From: Sphingomonadaceae bacterium
GTDB taxonomy: Bacteria > Pseudomonadota > Alphaproteobacteria > Sphingomonadales > Sphingomonadaceae
DNA: 6,066 nt
Reading direction: 5' to 3'
NCBI GenBank assembly: GCA_019454625.1
Contig: JACFNY010000135.1
Coordinates: 1 to 6,066 of the forward strand
The notes below the pieces were generated by a model. The model was not told the DNA's origin, made no database searches, and was given only the letters and a program-made list of their open reading frames with translations. The position numbers were made by a program, and so were the translations under genes. The number at the start of each line of letters is the position of its first letter. The stretch's first letter is position 1. Below are positions 1 through 6,066 of this stretch, piece by piece.

Positions 1-1331
1 GAGAGCAGCACGGCGGCCTCGGCTGCGGTCCGGCCCCAGCCGCGCACCGCCGCGGCGAGCAGCATGTGCGCGAGGCGGGGCGGCAGCGGCAGGTCGGCGA
101 TGCGGCGGCCGTGCGGCGTCGGGCGGTTCTCCGCGTCGAGCGCGCCGAGCAGCCGCAGCCGCTCGCGCGCCTCCGCGACGGCGGCGGCGGGCGGGGGATC
201 GAGCCAGCGCAGGCGCGCCGGATCGGCGGCGCCCCAGATCGCCGAGTCGAGAACGAGCGCGGACAGGTCGGCTTCGAGGATCTCGGGCGGGTCGAACGGC
301 GGCATCCCCGCCGTCGCGGCCTCCTCCCACAGCCGGTAGCAGACGCCCGCCGCCTGTCGCGCGGCGCGGCCCGCGCGCTGCGTGACGGCGGCCTGGCTGG
401 CGCGTTCGGTGACGAGGCGCGTCATGCCGCCGCCGCGGTCGTAGCGCGCGCGGCGGGCGAGGCCCGAATCGACGACGATGCGGACGCCGTCGATGGTAAG
501 GCTGGTCTCGGCGATGCTGGTGGCGAGCACCACCTTGCGCGTACCCGGCGGACCTTTCCGGATCGCGGCGCGCTGCGCGGCGGGGTCGAGGCTGCCGTGC
601 AGGCGGTGCAGCGCGATGCCGGGAAGCCCCTCCAGCCGCTCGGCGGTGCGCTCGATCTCGGCGACGCCGGGCAGGAAGGCGAGGAGGTCGCCTTCGGCCT
701 CGCCGAGCGCGCGGCGGATCGCGGCGGCCATCCCGTCCTCGATGCGCTGCTCGGCCGTGCGGCCGAGGTAGCGGACGGCGAGCGGATGGCTGCGGCCTTC
801 GCTCTCGATGACGGGAGCACCGTCCAGCAGTGCCGAAAAGCGCGCGCCGTCGAGCGTCGCCGACATCGGCAGGATGCGAAGGTCGGGGCGAAGCGCGGCT
901 TGCGCGTCGAGCGCCAGCGCGAGGCCGAAATCGCTGTCGAGGCTGCGCTCGTGGATCTCGTCGAACAGCACGGCGGAGACGCCCGCAAGTTCGGGATCGG
1001 ACTGGATGCGATTGCGGAAGATGCCCTCGGTGATCACGAGGATGCGCGTGGCGGGACCGTGCTTGCTGTCGAGCCGCGTCGCGTAGCCGATGGTCCTGCC
1101 GACGGGCTCGCCCGCCAGTTCCGCCATGCGCTCGGCGGCGGCGCGCGCGGCGAGACGGCGCGGGGAGAGCAGCAGCACCTGCCCCGTGCACCACGGCTCG
1201 GTGACGAGTACGGGTGCGACCGCCGTGGTCTTGCCCGCACCGGGCGGTGCGACGAGCACGGCGGACGCACGCGCGCGCAGCGCCGCGAGCAGCGCGGGCA
1301 GAACGGCATGGACGGGCAGGGCGTCGCTCAC
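1..1331 (-). CDS. hrpB: ATP-dependent DEAH-box helicase HrpB, N-terminal 443 codons (3' end beyond the left edge)
   Basis: This is a superfamily 2 DEAH-box helicase of the HrpB group, cytoplasmic, whose cellular role is poorly defined even in well-studied bacteria. The frame is open from a GTG at 1331 to the window edge with no stop. Visible motifs in order are Walker A APPGAGKTT (residues 28-36), SPRRLAAR (56-63), the DEAH-box variant DEIH (124-127), SAT (157-159), motif V ATSIAETSLT (270-279) and motif VI QRAGRAAR (318-325). The visible part covers both RecA-like domains and the start of the helicase-associated region. Family members are roughly 800 residues, so nearly half lies beyond the edge. 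The start is well supported: an in-frame TAG lies at 1341-1343, only three codons upstream, and an AGAGGG Shine-Dalgarno sequence sits 5 nt before the GTG. The gene begins 46 nt after osmC on the same strand. Motif VI has Ala where the second Gly of QRAGRAGR is common. No frameshift was found in the stretches translated by hand. Confidence 0.93.
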   Translation of the reverse strand, partial: MSDALPVHAVLPALLAALRARASAVLVAPPGAGKTTAVAPVLVTEPWCTGQVLLLSPRRLAARAAAERMAELAGEPVGRTIGYATRLDSKHGPATRILVITEGIFRNRIQSDPELAGVSAVLFDEIHERSLDSDFGLALALDAQAALRPDLRILPMSATLDGARFSALLDGAPVIESEGRSHPLAVRYLGRTAEQRIEDGMAAAIRRALGEAEGDLLAFLPGVAEIERTAERLEGLPGIALHRLHGSLDPAAQRAAIRKGPPGTRKVVLATSIAETSLTIDGVRIVVDSGLARRARYDRGGGMTRLVTERASQAAVTQRAGRAARQAAGVCYRLWEEAATAGMPPFDPPEILEADLSALVLDSAIWGAADPARLRWLDPPPAAAVAEARERLRLLGALDAENRPTPHGRRIADLPLPPRLAHMLLAAAVRGWGRTAAEAAVLL

Positions 1332-1336
1332 GCCTG

Positions 1337-1342
1337 CCCTCT
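1337..1342 (-). promoter_or_regulatory. Shine-Dalgarno sequence of hrpB
   Basis: AGAGGG on the minus strand lies 5 nt upstream of the GTG at 1331. It fixes the GTG as the hrpB start, because an in-frame stop (TAG, 1341-1343) immediately precedes it and no other start codon lies between. Confidence 0.7.
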
Positions 1343-1377
1343 AGCCAATGACGGCCTTCCCGTCTCGCCCGTTCGGT

Positions 1378-1809
1378 TCAGGCGGCGAGCGTCGCGTCCA
1401 GCGTGATCTCCGCGTTCAGCAGCTTCGAGACCGGGCAGTTCGCCTTCGCGGCCGCGGCGAGCTGCTGGAACGTCGCGTCGTCCGTGCCGGGGATCGCGGC
1501 ATCGAGCACGAGGTGGACGGCGGTGATCGCATAGCCGCCGTCCTTCTGCTCAAGCGTCACCGTCGCAGCGGTGTCGAGGCTGGTCGCGGTGAGCCCGGCC
1601 TCGCCGAGGATCAGCGACAGCGCCATCGTGAAGCAGCCCGCGTGCGCCGCGCCGATCAGCTCTTCGGGATTGGTGCCGGGCACGCCCTCGAAGCGGCTGG
1701 CGAAGCCGTAGGGATGCTTGTCGAGCGCGCCGCTCTGCGTCGATATGGCCCCGCGCCCGTCGCGGAGGCCGCCTTCCCAGTGCGCGGAACCCTTGCGATT
1801 GATCTTCAT
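1378..1809 (-). CDS. osmC: OsmC family peroxiredoxin (organic hydroperoxide reductase)
   Basis: This cytoplasmic thiol peroxidase of the OsmC/Ohr family reduces organic hydroperoxides and hydrogen peroxide through a pair of cysteines; family members work as intertwined dimers. The 143-residue length equals that of E. coli OsmC as I remember it. Both reactive cysteines are present: Cys59 in AAHAGCF, the peroxidatic residue at the start of the central helix, and Cys125 in NCPVSKLL, the resolving residue. Glu50 in NPEELIGAAHA and Arg39 in SRFEG match the conserved charged residues of the active site. The N-terminus (MKINRKGSAHWEGG) and C-terminus (AEITLDATL) also resemble OsmC rather than Ohr. 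The ATG at 1809 has an AGGAG Shine-Dalgarno 6 nt upstream. It lies 69 nt downstream of purU on the same strand. That gap shows no clear promoter or terminator, so it is unclear whether osmC is cotranscribed with purU or has its own promoter. Confidence 0.95.
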   Translation of the reverse strand: MKINRKGSAHWEGGLRDGRGAISTQSGALDKHPYGFASRFEGVPGTNPEELIGAAHAGCFTMALSLILGEAGLTATSLDTAATVTLEQKDGGYAITAVHLVLDAAIPGTDDATFQQLAAAAKANCPVSKLLNAEITLDATLAA

Positions 1810-1815
1810 GGCCTG

Positions 1816-1820
1816 CTCCT
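1816..1820 (-). promoter_or_regulatory. Shine-Dalgarno sequence of osmC
   Basis: AGGAG on the minus strand is separated by 6 nt (CAGGCC) from the ATG at 1809. It is the strongest ribosome binding site in the window, consistent with efficient, independent translation of osmC. Confidence 0.75.
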
Positions 1821-1878
1821 GCGGATGGACAGGCGGCGAGGCTATGCAGATTCCGCGCGGGAGTCCACGAAAGGCCGG

Positions 1879-2742
1879 TCAGTCCCGGAAAACCACCGTG
1901 GTGGCGCCGTTCAGCAGCACGCGGTCCTGCAGGTGATAGCGGACGGCGCGGGCGAGGACGCGGCGCTCGATGTCGCGGCCCTTGCGGACGAGGTCGTCGG
2001 GCGTGTCGGTGTGGCTGATGTGCTCGACGTCCTGCGCGATGATCGGGCCCTCGTCGAGGTCGGCGGTCACGTAATGCGCCGTCGCGCCGATGATCTTCAC
2101 GCCGCGCGCGTGCGCCTGGTGATAGGGCTTGGCGCCCTTGAAGCCGGGCAGGAAGCTGTGGTGGATGTTGATGCAGCGGCCCGCGAGGAACGCCGCGAGG
2201 TCGTCCGACAGGATCTGCATGTAGCGGGCGAGCACGACGAGCTCGGCGCCGCTCTCGGTGACGATGCGCTTGATCGCGGCTTCCTGCGCGGGCTTGGTGT
2301 CCTTCGCGATCGGCAGGTGATGGAAGGGGATGTCGCCGTTCAGCGGCGCGATCGCCTCCTTCGGATGGTTGGAGACGATGCCCACCACGTCCATCTCCAG
2401 CTCGCCGATGCGCTGACGGTAGAGAAGATCGGTGAGGCAGTGATCGAACTTCGAGACCATCAGCAGCACGCGCATCTTCTCGGCGGCGGCGCGCACGCGC
2501 CAGTCCATGCCGTGCTCGGCGGCGAGCGCGGCGAAACGCGCCTTGAACTCCGCCTTGCCGGAGACGGCGGGATCGAGATCGAACACCACGCGCATGAAGA
2601 AGCGGTCGGTGAGCTGGTCGTTGAACTGCTGCGCGTCGAGGATGTTGCCGCCGCTTCCGGCAAGCAGCGTGGCGACCGCGGCGACGAGGCCCGGCCTGTC
2701 GGCGCACGACAGCGTCAGCGTGCAGATGTTGCTGGAGTCCAT
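1879..2742 (-). CDS. purU: Formyltetrahydrofolate deformylase
   Basis: This enzyme hydrolyses 10-formyl-tetrahydrofolate to formate and tetrahydrofolate in the cytoplasm, balancing the one-carbon pool. The 287 residues form two domains. An N-terminal ACT regulatory domain (about residues 5-85, with [19 protein letters not shown] near its start) is followed by a formyltransferase-fold hydrolase domain (about 90-287). Catalytic residues by analogy with PurN/PurU are Asn192 and His194 in [15 protein letters not shown] and Asp230 in DLDEGPII. Length fits the family (about 280-290). Two ATGs are possible. The one at 2742 is chosen because the AGGGG Shine-Dalgarno (2751-2755) lies 8 nt before it but only 2 nt before the ATG at 2748, which would add Met-Ser. 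The frame stays open far upstream inside fdhD, but that extension is Arg/Ala-rich shadow sequence. The gene starts 26 nt after the fdhD stop, so it is probably cotranscribed with the formate dehydrogenase genes that consume its product. Confidence 0.95.
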   Translation of the reverse strand: MDSSNICTLTLSCADRPGLVAAVATLLAGSGGNILDAQQFNDQLTDRFFMRVVFDLDPAVSGKAEFKARFAALAAEHGMDWRVRAAAEKMRVLLMVSKFDHCLTDLLYRQRIGELEMDVVGIVSNHPKEAIAPLNGDIPFHHLPIAKDTKPAQEAAIKRIVTESGAELVVLARYMQILSDDLAAFLAGRCINIHHSFLPGFKGAKPYHQAHARGVKIIGATAHYVTADLDEGPIIAQDVEHISHTDTPDDLVRKGRDIERRVLARAVRYHLQDRVLLNGATTVVFRD

Positions 2743-2750
2743 CGACATAT

Positions 2751-2755
2751 CCCCT
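2751..2755 (-). promoter_or_regulatory. Shine-Dalgarno sequence of purU
   Basis: AGGGG on the minus strand lies in the 26-nt gap between fdhD and purU. Its spacing is 8 nt to the ATG at 2742 and 2 nt to the ATG at 2748, so it favours the downstream ATG as the real start. Confidence 0.6.
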
Positions 2756-2768
2756 GAAAATGCGATCG

Positions 2769-3551
2769 CTACATGGCGCGCAAGAGTGAATCTTCCCTTG
2801 TCAGCACATGAAGCGCGAGCCCTGCCTGACGCGCGCGGTCGATGGCAAGCGTTGTCGGCGCCGAGATGGTGGCGAGCGCGCGCGCGCCCGCGACGACGGT
2901 CTTCTCGACAAGCTCGTAGCTGCACCGGGCGGTGAGCAGGACGAAGCCGTCGGCCGCCGGGATGCCGCGGGCGGCGAGCGCGCCGATCAACTTGTCGAGC
3001 GCGTTGTGCCTGCCGATGTCCTCGCGCGCGGCGAGGATGGCGCCGGAGAGGTCGCAGAAGGCGGCGGCGTGGACGGCGGCGGTGCGGCGGCCGAGCGGCT
3101 GGTGGTCGCCGAGCGCGCCGAGCGCCGCGAAGACCGCCTGCGGTTCCACCGCCAGCGGCACGGCGATGCGCGGCAGCGGCCGGGCGATCTGCTCGAGGTT
3201 CTCGATCCCGCAAAGGCCGCAGCTGCTTTCCGAGACGCGGCGGCGCGCGCGCTCCATCACCGGCCCGGCGGCCTCGGGGACAAGCTGTGCGCGGGCGATC
3301 CAGCCCTTGTCGGTCTCCGCGATGTCGATGCCCGCGATGTCGGCCGTGCTGCGGACAAGCCCTTCGGTGATCGCGAAGCCGGTGACGAAATCGGAAAGGT
3401 GCGCGGGCGTCGCCATCATCACCGCATAGGCGATGCCGTTGAATTCGAGCGCGACGGGCGCCTCCACCGGAAGCGCGCGCGCGATGTCCGCGCTGCCGCC
3501 CGCCGCGAAGATTTCCGTGAACCGCGTTTCCCGCGCAGAAAGGTCAGGCAT
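2769..3551 (-). CDS. fdhD: Formate dehydrogenase accessory sulfurtransferase FdhD (FdsC-like)
   Basis: FdhD proteins pass sulfur from a cysteine desulfurase to the bis-MGD molybdenum cofactor and help insert the sulfurated cofactor into formate dehydrogenase; the homologue in fds operons is called FdsC. The 260-residue length is normal for the family. Visible hallmarks are [21 protein letters not shown] (41-61), the CGLC pair Cys111/Cys114 matching the sulfur-transfer loop cysteines of E. coli Fdh[16 protein letters not shown] (176-190), [12 protein letters not shown] (207-218) and SAPTTLAID (230-238). Both loop cysteines are kept, so sulfur transfer is plausible. The ATG at 3551 overlaps the end of fdsD by 8 nt. 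No good Shine-Dalgarno precedes it, which suggests translation coupled to fdsD. The stop is TAG at 2769-2771. The target enzyme is almost certainly the FdsA encoded just upstream. Confidence 0.95.
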   Translation of the reverse strand: MPDLSARETRFTEIFAAGGSADIARALPVEAPVALEFNGIAYAVMMATPAHLSDFVTGFAITEGLVRSTADIAGIDIAETDKGWIARAQLVPEAAGPVMERARRRVSESSCGLCGIENLEQIARPLPRIAVPLAVEPQAVFAALGALGDHQPLGRRTAAVHAAAFCDLSGAILAAREDIGRHNALDKLIGALAARGIPAADGFVLLTARCSYELVEKTVVAGARALATISAPTTLAIDRARQAGLALHVLTREDSLLRAM

Positions 3552-3768
3552 CGGCGCCGGCGCGGACTTCGGCGATCGCGGCGCGCGCGATGTCGGAAAG
3601 CCCCTCGCCGCCCGCGTCGAGGTGGCGGAGGATCATGTCCTTCATGCGCGGGTCCCAGAAGGCGACGATGTGCGCGGCCGTCTGCCGGGCGGCGTCGCCC
3701 GGCCCGGCGACTTCCAGGTTCCGCGCGATCTGGTTCGCCATGTAGACGAGCTTGGCAGTCGGGCTCAC
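3544..3768 (-). CDS. fdsD: NAD-dependent formate dehydrogenase delta subunit FdsD
   Basis: This 74-residue protein is the small delta subunit (FdsD family) of the soluble NAD-linked formate dehydrogenase. It associates with the catalytic FdsA subunit; its role is thought to be structural or in maturation. Family marks are YMANQIARNL (9-18) and AHIVAFWDPRMKDMIL (32-47), the latter containing the typical FWDPRM core. It contains no cysteines, so it is not expected to bind a metal cluster. The start is a GTG at 3768 whose last two bases form part of the fdsA TGA (GTGA overlap, 3765-3768). This strongly suggests translational coupling; a GGCGGA lies directly before it but too close to serve as a normal Shine-Dalgarno. 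The 3' end overlaps fdhD by 8 nt. The frame stays open upstream through fdsA, but that part is an Arg-rich shadow. An internal ATG at residue 10 is less likely because it would remove conserved N-terminal residues. Confidence 0.9.
   Translation of the reverse strand: MSPTAKLVYMANQIARNLEVAGPGDAARQTAAHIVAFWDPRMKDMILRHLDAGGEGLSDIARAAIAEVRAGADA
3765..3768 (-). other. GTGA stop/start overlap joining fdsA and fdsD
   Basis: The minus-strand tetranucleotide GTGA holds both the GTG start of fdsD (3768-3766) and the TGA stop of fdsA (3767-3765). Such overlaps usually mean that ribosomes reinitiate, which would keep alpha and delta subunit synthesis linked. Confidence 0.85.
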
Positions 3769-6066
3769 TCCGCCGCGATCCCTTCGATGCGGCGCGAGCG
3801 TTCGCTGCGGCGCGAATAGTCCTCCTGCCAGTCGGAAGGCCCGTTGGAGGCGCTGACCTGCACGGCGGTGACCTTGTATTCGGGGCAGTTGGTGGCCCAG
3901 TCCGAATAGTCGGTGGTGACGACGTTCGCCTGCGTCATCGGGTGGTGGAAGGTGGTGTAGACGACGCCCGGCGCCACGCGGTCCGTCACCAGCGCGCGCA
4001 GCGTCGTCTCGCCCGCGCGGCTCGCGAGCCGCACCCAGTCGCCGTCCCTGAGGCCGCGGTTCTCGGCATCGGAGGGGTGGATCTCGAGCCGGTCCTCCGG
4101 ATGCCACGCGACGTTCGGCGTGCGGCGGGTCTGCGCGCCGACGTTGTAGTGGGAAAGGATGCGGCCCGTGGTGAGCAGCAGCGGAAAGCGCGGACCCGTG
4201 CGTTCGTCGGTCGGTACGTAGTCGGTGACGACGAACTTGCCGCGCCCGCGCACGAAGCCCTCCACGTGCATGATCGGCGTGCCGTCCGGCGCGGCGTCGT
4301 TCACCGGCCATTGCAGGGAGCCTTCCGCGTCCAGCCGCGCGAAGCTGACGCCCGCGAAGCTGGGGGTGAGGCGCGCGATCTCGTCCATGATCTCGGACGG
4401 GTGCGTGTAGCGCCAGTCGAGCCCGAGCGCCTGCGCGAGCCGCTGCGTGATCTCCCAGTCGGCGAGACCGCTGAGCGGCGACATCACCTTGCGCACCGGC
4501 TGGATGCGCCGCTCCGCGTTGGTGAAGGTGCCGTCCTTTTCGAGGAAGGTGGAGCCGGGCAGGAAGATGTGCGCATAGTTCGCGGTCTCGTTCAGGAACA
4601 GGTCGTGGACGATCACGCATTCCATCGCGGCGAGGCCCGCCGCGACATGGTGCGTATCGGGATCGGACTGGAGGATGTCCTCGCCCTGCACGTAGAGCGC
4701 CTTGAACGTGCCGTCGACGGCGGCGTCGAGCATGTTGGGGATGCGCAGGCCGGGTTCGGGATCGAGCGTGACGCCCCAGTCGTCCTCGAACAGTTTCCGC
4801 GTCGCGGCGTCCGAGATATGGCGGTAGCCCGAAAGCTCGTGCGGGAAGCTACCCATGTCGCAGGAGCCCTGCACGTTGTTCTGGCCGCGCAGAGGATTCA
4901 CACCGACGCCCGCGCGCCCGATGTTGCCGGTCGCCATCGCGAGGTTGGCGATCGCCATCACGGTGGAGGAGCCCTGGCTGTGCTCGGTGACGCCGAGGCC
5001 ATAGTAAATCGCGGCGTTGCCGCCCGTGGCGTAGAGGCGCGCGGCGGCGCGAAGCTCGGCCGGGTCGACGCCGGTGACGGCGGCGAGCGTTTCGGGCGAA
5101 TGCGCCGCCTGCGACACGAACGCCGCCCAGTCCCGATACTCGTCGGAGTCGCAGCGCTCGCGGATGAAGGCCTCGTTCGCGAGGCCCTCGGTGACGATGA
5201 CGTGCGCCATCGCCGTCAGCACCGCGACGTTGGTGCCGGGGCGGAGCGGCAGGTGGTGCTCGGCGACGACGTGCGGGGAGCGGACGAGGTCGATGCGGCG
5301 CGGATCAATGACGATGAGCCTCGCACCCTGCCGCAGCCGCTGCTTCATGCGGCTGCCGAAGACGGGATGCGCGTCCGTGGGGTTCGCGCCGATGACGAGG
5401 ATGACGTCGGCCGCCTCGACGCTGTCGAAATCCTGCGTGCCCGCCGAGGTGCCGAACGTGGTCTTGAGCCCGTAGCCGGTCGGCGAGTGGCAGACGCGGG
5501 CGCACGTATCGACATTGTTGTTGCCGAAGCCCGCGCGCACCAGCTTCTGGACGAGGAAGGTCTCCTCGTTGGTGCAGCGCGACGAGGTGATGCCGCCGAG
5601 CGCGCCGCGCCCGTACTTCGCGGCGATGCGCCTCAGTTCGGCGGCGGTGTGGGCGAAGGCTTCGTCCCACTCCACCTCGCGCCACGGTTCGTCGATGCTG
5701 CCGCGGATCATCGGCTTCAGGATGCGCTCGGCGTGCTGCGCGTAGCCCCACGCGAAGCGGCCCTTGACGCAGCTGTGACCGCGATTGGCCTTGCCGTCCT
5801 TCCACGGCACCATGCGGACGAGCTGCTCGCCGCGCATCTCGGCGCGGAACGTGCAGCCGACGCCGCAATAGGCGCAGGTGGTGACGACGGCGCGGTCGGG
5901 AAGCCCGATCGCCTTCACCGACTTTTCCTGCAAGGTCGCGGTGGGGCACGCCTGCACGCAGGCGCCGCAGGAGACGCACTCGGATTCGAGAAAATCGTCG
6001 CTTGCCGCGCCCGCCGACACCTTCGAGCCGAAGCCGCGCCCCTCGATGGTGAGCGCAAACGTGCCC
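3765..6066 (-). CDS. fdsA: NAD-dependent formate dehydrogenase catalytic alpha subunit FdsA (5' end beyond the right edge)
   Basis: This is the catalytic subunit of a soluble formate dehydrogenase, oxidising formate to CO2 at a bis-MGD molybdenum (or possibly tungsten) centre and passing electrons through iron-sulfur clusters to the FdsBG diaphorase, which reduces NAD+. Residues are counted from the GTG at 6020, which is not the real start. A ferredoxin-type [4Fe-4S] motif is C15-C18-C21-C25 (CVSCGACVQACP). The cluster of the molybdopterin domain is C49-C52-C56-C84 (CAYCGVGC then RGHSC). The active-site pair is C177-H178 in RVCHSPTGYG, and the catalytic Arg378 is in NPLRGQNNVQG. The 201-residue distance between Cys and Arg agrees with the Cys386/Arg587 pair I remember from Rhodobacter capsulatus FdsA. 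The metal ligand is an ordinary Cys (TGC, 5490-5492), not selenocysteine. The MGD-binding C-terminal domain spans about 610-720. Upstream of 6020 the frame remains open (FALTIEGRGFGSK, family-like), so the N-terminal 2Fe-2S and other cluster motifs lie outside the window. Confidence 0.96.
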   Translation of the reverse strand, partial: GTFALTIEGRGFGSKVSAGAASDDFLESECVSCGACVQACPTATLQEKSVKAIGLPDRAVVTTCAYCGVGCTFRAEMRGEQLVRMVPWKDGKANRGHSCVKGRFAWGYAQHAERILKPMIRGSIDEPWREVEWDEAFAHTAAELRRIAAKYGRGALGGITSSRCTNEETFLVQKLVRAGFGNNNVDTCARVCHSPTGYGLKTTFGTSAGTQDFDSVEAADVILVIGANPTDAHPVFGSRMKQRLRQGARLIVIDPRRIDLVRSPHVVAEHHLPLRPGTNVAVLTAMAHVIVTEGLANEAFIRERCDSDEYRDWAAFVSQAAHSPETLAAVTGVDPAELRAAARLYATGGNAAIYYGLGVTEHSQGSSTVMAIANLAMATGNIGRAGVGVNPLRGQNNVQGSCDMGSFPHELSGYRHISDAATRKLFEDDWGVTLDPEPGLRIPNMLDAAVDGTFKALYVQGEDILQSDPDTHHVAAGLAAMECVIVHDLFLNETANYAHIFLPGSTFLEKDGTFTNAERRIQPVRKVMSPLSGLADWEITQRLAQALGLDWRYTHPSEIMDEIARLTPSFAGVSFARLDAEGSLQWPVNDAAPDGTPIMHVEGFVRGRGKFVVTDYVPTDERTGPRFPLLLTTGRILSHYNVGAQTRRTPNVAWHPEDRLEIHPSDAENRGLRDGDWVRLASRAGETTLRALVTDRVAPGVVYTTFHHPMTQANVVTTDYSDWATNCPEYKVTAVQVSASNGPSDWQEDYSRRSERSRRIEGIAAE

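Noticed and set aside
1332..1377. Possible terminator between osmC and hrpB
   Set aside because: The 46-nt gap has no stable inverted repeat followed by a T-run on the minus strand.
66..1406. 446-codon open frame on the plus strand opposite hrpB
   Set aside because: It is rich in Arg, Ala, Gly and Asp with no recognisable motif, and lies exactly antisense to a helicase with all its motifs intact. Long antisense frames are expected in high-G+C genes because stop codons are rare.
1820..1878. Possible weak promoter (TGGACT and CATAGC on the minus strand) before osmC
   Set aside because: The boxes match poorly and the spacing is about 15 nt, short of the usual 17. It is not strong enough to report as a feature.
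1348..2757. 469-codon open frame on the plus strand opposite osmC and purU
   Set aside because: It runs antisense across two unrelated, clearly conserved genes and the gap between them, and its translation has no recognisable domain. It is a compositional shadow.
2762..2769. Palindrome GCGATCGC at the fdhD stop
   Set aside because: It matches the cyanobacterial HIP1 core, but I noticed it only here and did not search the whole window for it. In sequence this G+C rich such an octamer is not remarkable.
2743..3213. Possible 157-codon N-terminal extension of purU through fdhD
   Set aside because: The extension is Arg/Ala-rich, lies in a non-coding frame of fdhD, and PurU already has a full ACT domain and normal length from the ATG at 2742 with a good Shine-Dalgarno.
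3769..4620. Upstream extension of fdsD inside fdsA
   Set aside because: The translated extension is an Arg-rich shadow of fdsA. FdsD proteins are about 70-80 residues and the GTG at 3768 gives that length.
5490..5492. Possible selenocysteine at the formate dehydrogenase active site
   Set aside because: The codon is TGC on the minus strand, so the metal ligand is an ordinary cysteine, as in other NAD-linked Fds enzymes.

Overview
This window is a compact, high-G+C (about two-thirds G+C by eye) stretch of bacterial chromosome. All five recognisable genes lie on the minus strand, so they are transcribed from high to low coordinates. Protein similarity and codon use (strong G/C at third positions, GTG starts) suggest an alphaproteobacterium. 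A sphingomonad-like or related aerobe would fit, but the window has no marker that settles the genus. Both edge genes are cut by the window.

The right half (about 2769-6066) is the distal part of a soluble, NAD-linked, metal-dependent formate dehydrogenase operon. It contains most of the catalytic bis-MGD/iron-sulfur subunit fdsA, whose N-terminus lies beyond the right edge. The small delta subunit fdsD follows, sharing a GTGA overlap with fdsA, and then fdhD (fdsC-like), the sulfurtransferase/cofactor chaperone that activates such enzymes, overlapping fdsD by 8 nt. The diaphorase subunits (fdsB, fdsG) would be expected just beyond the right edge, upstream in transcription.

Only 26 nt after fdhD comes purU, 10-formyltetrahydrofolate deformylase. 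PurU releases formate from 10-formyl-THF and formate dehydrogenase oxidises it to CO2 with formation of NADH. The four genes can therefore be read as one C1-dissimilation unit: 10-formyl-THF to formate plus THF, then to CO2 plus NADH. This is an inference from tight same-strand spacing and known enzymology.

The left half holds osmC, a peroxidase of the OsmC/Ohr family, 69 nt beyond purU. It is followed after 46 nt by the N-terminal 443 codons of the DEAH-box helicase hrpB, which runs off the left edge. These two look like ordinary housekeeping or stress genes rather than part of the formate system.

No RNA genes, insertion sequences, CRISPR arrays, prophage traits or clear intrinsic terminators were seen. 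The longest intergenic gap is 69 nt. The many long open frames on the plus strand and in other minus frames are compositional shadows of the five genes. I did not find a plausible undescribed system here. The most notable points are the gene order fdsA-fdsD-fdhD and the attachment of purU to the formate dehydrogenase operon.
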